From Oleispira sp964022115 (GTDB lineage Bacteria; Pseudomonadota; Gammaproteobacteria; Pseudomonadales; Oceanobacteraceae): DNA of 64,000 nt. This document shows positions 61,008-64,000 of the stretch, in pieces (within the stretch, counting starts at the first letter, position 1; each line of letters opens with the position of its first letter). The position numbers and the translations under genes were made by a program. The notes beneath the pieces are model-generated. The model made no database searches and had not been told where the DNA came from. It saw nothing but the letters and a program-made list of their open reading frames with translations. The stretch lies in contig CAXIBC010000004.1 in assembly GCA_964022115.1 (NCBI GenBank), forward strand, positions 1-64,000, written 5' to 3'.

Positions 61008-62039
61008 ATGGCTCAATCGATGAAGATCAGAGTACTGGTGGTTGATGACTCAGGCTTCTTTCAGCGGCGGGTAACTGACATTATTAATAAGGACCCGCGC
61101 TTAGAAGTGATCGCAACGGCGAGTAATGGTCAGCAAGCTATAGAGAAAACGCTGTTATTAAAACCAGACGTCATCACTATGGATTATGAGATGCCGGTGA
61201 TGGATGGAGTGACCGCCGTTCGCCACATTATGAGTCTGTGTCCTACGCCGGTATTAATGTTTTCCTCACTAACCTATGAAGGTGCGCGCATTACTTTGGA
61301 TGCGTTAGAGGCTGGGGCGGTTGATTTTTTATCTAAACAGTTTGATGCCATTGCCGCACCTGACGCTGAGTTGCATAAAACGTTAACTAATCGAGTGTGT
61401 GAGGTAGCCGCTAGCCGTAAGAAAAGACTGACTCCCACGACCGCTGCTAAGGGCGTTGTTCAATCCTTGCATCATGTCGATGTGGTTCTTATCGGTACTT
61501 CTACAGGGGGCCCTGTGGCCCTGAAAACTATTTTTCAAAATATTCCAGCAGGTTTCTCTAAGCCGATCGTGATTGTTCAGCACATGCCCGCAGCATTTAC
61601 TAAAGCCTTTGCTGAAAGATTAAATAAATTTACTTCTTTAACGGTGAAAGAGGCCGCACAAGGAGATCGTTTACAAGCGGGTTATGTTTATGTTGCTCCT
61701 GGAGGCCTGCAGTTAATGATTGATAAGCGTGCCGGTGGCAGTATCCATATTCATGAAAGTGATAAGCGTATTAGTTATCGGCCGAGTGTCGATATTGCTT
61801 TGGCATCAGCGGCGAAACATTTTGGTCGTAAAGCGTTGGCGATCATTCTTACTGGCATGGGTTCTGATGGCAAAGTAGGTGCGGATTTATTAGTCCAGGC
61901 TGGGGGAACTGTATGGGCTCAGGATGAAGCCAGCTGTGTCATTTATGGCATGCCCATGGCGGTGGTCAAAGCGGGGATTGCGTCAAGAGTTTTGCCGTTA
62001 GACAGCATAGGTTTGCAACTTTTCAATGAGGCTTGCTAA
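61008..62039 (+). CDS. cheB: Chemotaxis receptor methylesterase CheB
   Basis: This is the pathway CheB, behind cheA. The 343-residue protein has a receiver with phospho-acceptor D59 (TMDYEMPVMDG) and a methylesterase domain with triad S165 (GTSTGG), H192 (VQHMP) and D287 (GMGSDG). It demethylates receptors when phosphorylated by CheA. The last base of its stop codon is the first base of the motC start (TAATG), so the two are coupled. A second CheB lies at 41433. Confidence 0.96.
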   Translation: MAQSMKIRVLVVDDSGFFQRRVTDIINKDPRLEVIATASNGQQAIEKTLLLKPDVITMDYEMPVMDGVTAVRHIMSLCPTPVLMFSSLTYEGARITLDALEAGAVDFLSKQFDAIAAPDAELHKTLTNRVCEVAASRKKRLTPTTAAKGVVQSLHHVDVVLIGTSTGGPVALKTIFQNIPAGFSKPIVIVQHMPAAFTKAFAERLNKFTSLTVKEAAQGDRLQAGYVYVAPGGLQLMIDKRAGGSIHIHESDKRISYRPSVDIALASAAKHFGRKALAIILTGMGSDGKVGADLLVQAGGTVWAQDEASCVIYGMPMAVVKAGIASRVLPLDSIGLQLFNEAC

Positions 62040-62779
62040 TGGATCGCTTGGTTTTACTCGGGTTATTGGGTGGTATCGCTAGTGTTGTTTTTGGGCATAC
62101 ATTAGAAGGTGGCGCATTATCGGCATTATGGAATGGTCCTGCTTTATTAATTGTCTTTGGTGGTTCCTTCTTGGCCTTATTGGTTCAAACACCTTCTCAT
62201 TTAGGTCAGCGTGCGCTGTTATTATTAACATGGTTAGTGGTACCACCGCATATATCTTTGGATCAGCTGCTGACAAAATTAACCACCTGTGCAAATGCTT
62301 ATCGCAAAGATGGTGTATTGGGCTTAGATCGAATTGCGCAAACAGAAAGTGACCCTGTCATGCGGCGGGCTTTAGTGATGCTGGCGGATGGCCAGTCGCC
62401 GCGAGCTATTGAGTACAGTATGCGTTTAGAAATTGAAACTCATCAAGATAAAGATATGTTGGCAACCGAGGTATTCGATAATTTAGGGGGATATTTACCG
62501 ACCTTAGGGATTGTCGGGGCGGTACTAGGACTGATGCAGGTATTATCAAATCTTGCTCAACCTGAAGAATTGGGGCGTGGCATCGCGGTTGCTTTTGTCG
62601 CAACTTTTTATGGGGTTGGTGCGGCCAATTTAATTGCGATTCCTATTGCCGGTCGTTTGCGCAGCTTTGTACAGCAACGTAGCCGCTATCATAAAGCGAT
62701 GTTGGTAGGTGTGATGGCCATGCGAGAAGGCATTAACCCTCAGTTTATTCGTTATCGCTTAGAAGGTATGGATTTATGA
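62039..62779 (+). CDS. motC: Flagellar stator protein MotC (MotA family)
   Basis: MotC is the proton-channel stator subunit of the MotA/ExbB family, part of the MotCD stator described in Pseudomonas. I use ATG 62039 (246 residues), overlapping the cheB stop by one base; a TTG six bases earlier is less likely. Four membrane helices are visible, and the block LADGQSPRAIEYSMRLEIETHQDKDMLATEVFDNLGGYLPTLGIVGAVLGLMQVL is typical. The PTLGIVGAV region lines the ion path. A 4-base overlap couples it to motD. Confidence 0.94.
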   Translation: MDRLVLLGLLGGIASVVFGHTLEGGALSALWNGPALLIVFGGSFLALLVQTPSHLGQRALLLLTWLVVPPHISLDQLLTKLTTCANAYRKDGVLGLDRIAQTESDPVMRRALVMLADGQSPRAIEYSMRLEIETHQDKDMLATEVFDNLGGYLPTLGIVGAVLGLMQVLSNLAQPEELGRGIAVAFVATFYGVGAANLIAIPIAGRLRSFVQQRSRYHKAMLVGVMAMREGINPQFIRYRLEGMDL

Positions 62780-63480
62780 GCAGTCAGCATGGCCCTGATC
62801 GTCATCGCTGGCTGATTTCTTATGCCGATTATATGACCTTGTTATGTGCATTTTTTATCATGATGTACAGCATCAAGTTATTAGACGAAGAGCAATATCA
62901 AGCGGTACAAAAAGTATTAGAAGGTATGTTTACGACTCAAAGTCAGCAAGTTTTACCGCACCCCGAAGTATCAACCTCGGTATTAGAAAATAATAATGGT
63001 ATGAAACCCTTGTATGAAACGGTTAAGCAACAGCTGCAAGTATTTATTGATAGCAACGAACTTATTTTGGAGCAAGAAGGAGAATGGATAAAAATTCGTT
63101 TAAAAGCTGATACCTTATTTCCCCCAGGGGGATGGGAAATCAATGATGACATGATGGATTTTATTGAGCAGTTGGCTCTGGTCGTGCGCCCTATCCCTAA
63201 TGAAATTAATATTGAGGGACATACCGATGATGTTCCGATCAATACCAGCCGTATTATTAGCAATTGGGATTTATCCGCCTTACGTGCGGTGGCTGTTGTT
63301 AGGGCTTTTGAATTATGGGGTGTTGCGCCACAAAGAATGGCCGCGATGGGGTATTCGTATCATAGGCCTTTATTTGCTAATGATAGTAATGAGCATCGCT
63401 TAGCGAATCGTCGGGTTGAGATATTAATTAAGCAAGGAAGCACTAATCAGCCTTGGTCGAGAGAGGACGCTGCAGAATGA
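62776..63480 (+). CDS. motD: Flagellar stator protein MotD (MotB family)
   Basis: MotD anchors the stator to peptidoglycan. A single N-terminal membrane segment contains the ion-carrying aspartate in SYADYMTLLCAFFIMMYSI. A linker follows, then an OmpA-like peptidoglycan-binding domain (about 110-225) with INIEGHTDDVPI, NWDLSALRAVAVVRAFE and HRLANRRVEILI. Length 234 is normal. Whether the stator uses protons or sodium cannot be settled from this pair alone. Confidence 0.95.
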   Translation: MSSQHGPDRHRWLISYADYMTLLCAFFIMMYSIKLLDEEQYQAVQKVLEGMFTTQSQQVLPHPEVSTSVLENNNGMKPLYETVKQQLQVFIDSNELILEQEGEWIKIRLKADTLFPPGGWEINDDMMDFIEQLALVVRPIPNEINIEGHTDDVPINTSRIISNWDLSALRAVAVVRAFELWGVAPQRMAAMGYSYHRPLFANDSNEHRLANRRVEILIKQGSTNQPWSREDAAE

Positions 63481-63541
63481 GCATAATAATTGCATCGTTA
63501 CAGTCTTTATACTTTCGCGATCTCAATAAGGGTGGCAAAAC

Positions 63542-64000
63542 GTGCGAATTTGGTCGATAGCAAATCAAAAAGGTGGGGTTGGAAAAACAACGTCTGTGGT
63601 TTCCTTGGGAGGGCTGTTGGCGGAGCGGGGCGCTCGGGTTCTATTGATAGACTTGGATCCCCACGGTTCGTTAACCAGTTATTTTCGCTATAACCCAGAT
63701 AACTTAGCGACCAGTATCTATGATTTATTTTTTAATCAGCGCTGCAAAGATCGTGATTATATTCATAAAGTAGTGAGACCAACATCTCACAAAGGGGTGG
63801 ATTTATTGCCGGCAACGACATCTCTTGCCACTCTAGAGCGGCAAGTGAGTGGCCAAGACGGCATGGGCTTGGTCTTAGCAAAAACGTTAACTCAGGTATG
63901 GGATGAATATGATTATGCACTATTAGATACACCACCGATTTTAGGCGTACTACTGGTTAATGCTTTGGCGGCCTGCCAACGCTTAGTCATTCCAACTCAA
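63542..64000 (+). CDS. ParA-family ATPase, partial (runs off the window)
   Basis: The frame from GTG 63542 is open to the window end (153 codons, no stop). It begins RIWSIANQKGGVGKTTSVVSLGGLLAERGARVLLIDLDPHGSLTSYF, the Walker A and switch motifs of ParA, and later has YALLDTPPILGVLL. AGGGTGG precedes the GTG. In Pseudomonas and Vibrio relatives a ParA-type protein behind motD, with a CheW-like partner, positions chemotaxis arrays at the pole. A similar role is likely here; the expected downstream cheW genes lie outside the window. Confidence 0.9.
   Translation, partial: MRIWSIANQKGGVGKTTSVVSLGGLLAERGARVLLIDLDPHGSLTSYFRYNPDNLATSIYDLFFNQRCKDRDYIHKVVRPTSHKGVDLLPATTSLATLERQVSGQDGMGLVLAKTLTQVWDEYDYALLDTPPILGVLLVNALAACQRLVIPTQ

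Noticed and set aside
63490..63693. Open frame of 67 codons on the plus strand
   Set aside because: It is a different frame of the ParA-like gene starting at 63542, whose Walker A and other motifs are in the open frame to the window end.

Overview
The window is an almost unbroken polar-flagellum and chemotaxis supercluster, about 57 genes, from a gammaproteobacterium. The FleQ-FleS-FleR, FlhF-FleN and HsbA/HsbR/HptB-type genes, the gene order and the moderate GC content point to a marine relative of Pseudomonas in the Oceanospirillales (Thalassolituus, Oleibacter, Bermanella and Oleispira are the sort of genera I would expect). That placement is inference from gene content, not a database result. 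I see no tRNA, rRNA, CRISPR array, insertion sequence or prophage.

Layout. 1-3010 (minus strand): holC, then ycgR, flgN, flgM and flgA. 3136-4925: cheV-cheR. 5083-12869 and on to 18626: rod, hook and ring genes flgBCDE, flgFGHI, a small unknown gene, flgJ and flgK; then flgL. 20193-30468: filament genes fliC, flaG, fliD and fliS, with one opposing gene for a TPR-methyltransferase. 30758-35084: regulators fleQ, fleS and fleR. 35247-41321: fliEFGHIJ. 41433-45010: an extra cheB plus a STAS / REC-phosphatase / Hpt output module. 45079-52161: fliK, fliLMNOPQR and flhB. 52274-57383: flhA, flhF, fleN and fliA. 57524-63480: cheY, cheZ, cheA, cheB, motC and motD. A ParA-like gene runs off the right edge.

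Regulation can largely be read from the DNA. Sigma-54 sites (GG-N10-GC with TGGCAC/TTGC context) precede flgA, flgB, flgF, flgJ, fleS, fliE, fliK, fliL and, weakly, flhA. Sigma-28 sites (TAAA-N15-GCCGATAA type) precede flgM, fliC, fliD and fliS. This fits a FleQ -> FleSR/sigma-54 -> FliA/FlgM hierarchy.

Most unusual features. (1) The hook (1206 aa), hook-filament junction (992 aa), flagellin (966 aa) and cap (1317 aa) proteins are all two to three times the usual size. They seem to have grown by adding related beta-rich modules between normal terminal domains, while FlgF, FlgG and FlgL stay normal. (2) The CheA linker carries three copies of a peptide resembling the CheY-docking peptide of FliM. 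(3) Some control sites overlap: a sigma-28 promoter inside the flaG terminator, and a hairpin that would hide the fliK ribosome binding site only in read-through transcripts. (4) A TPR-methyltransferase is inserted between fliD and fliS. (5) There is a second complete CheB.
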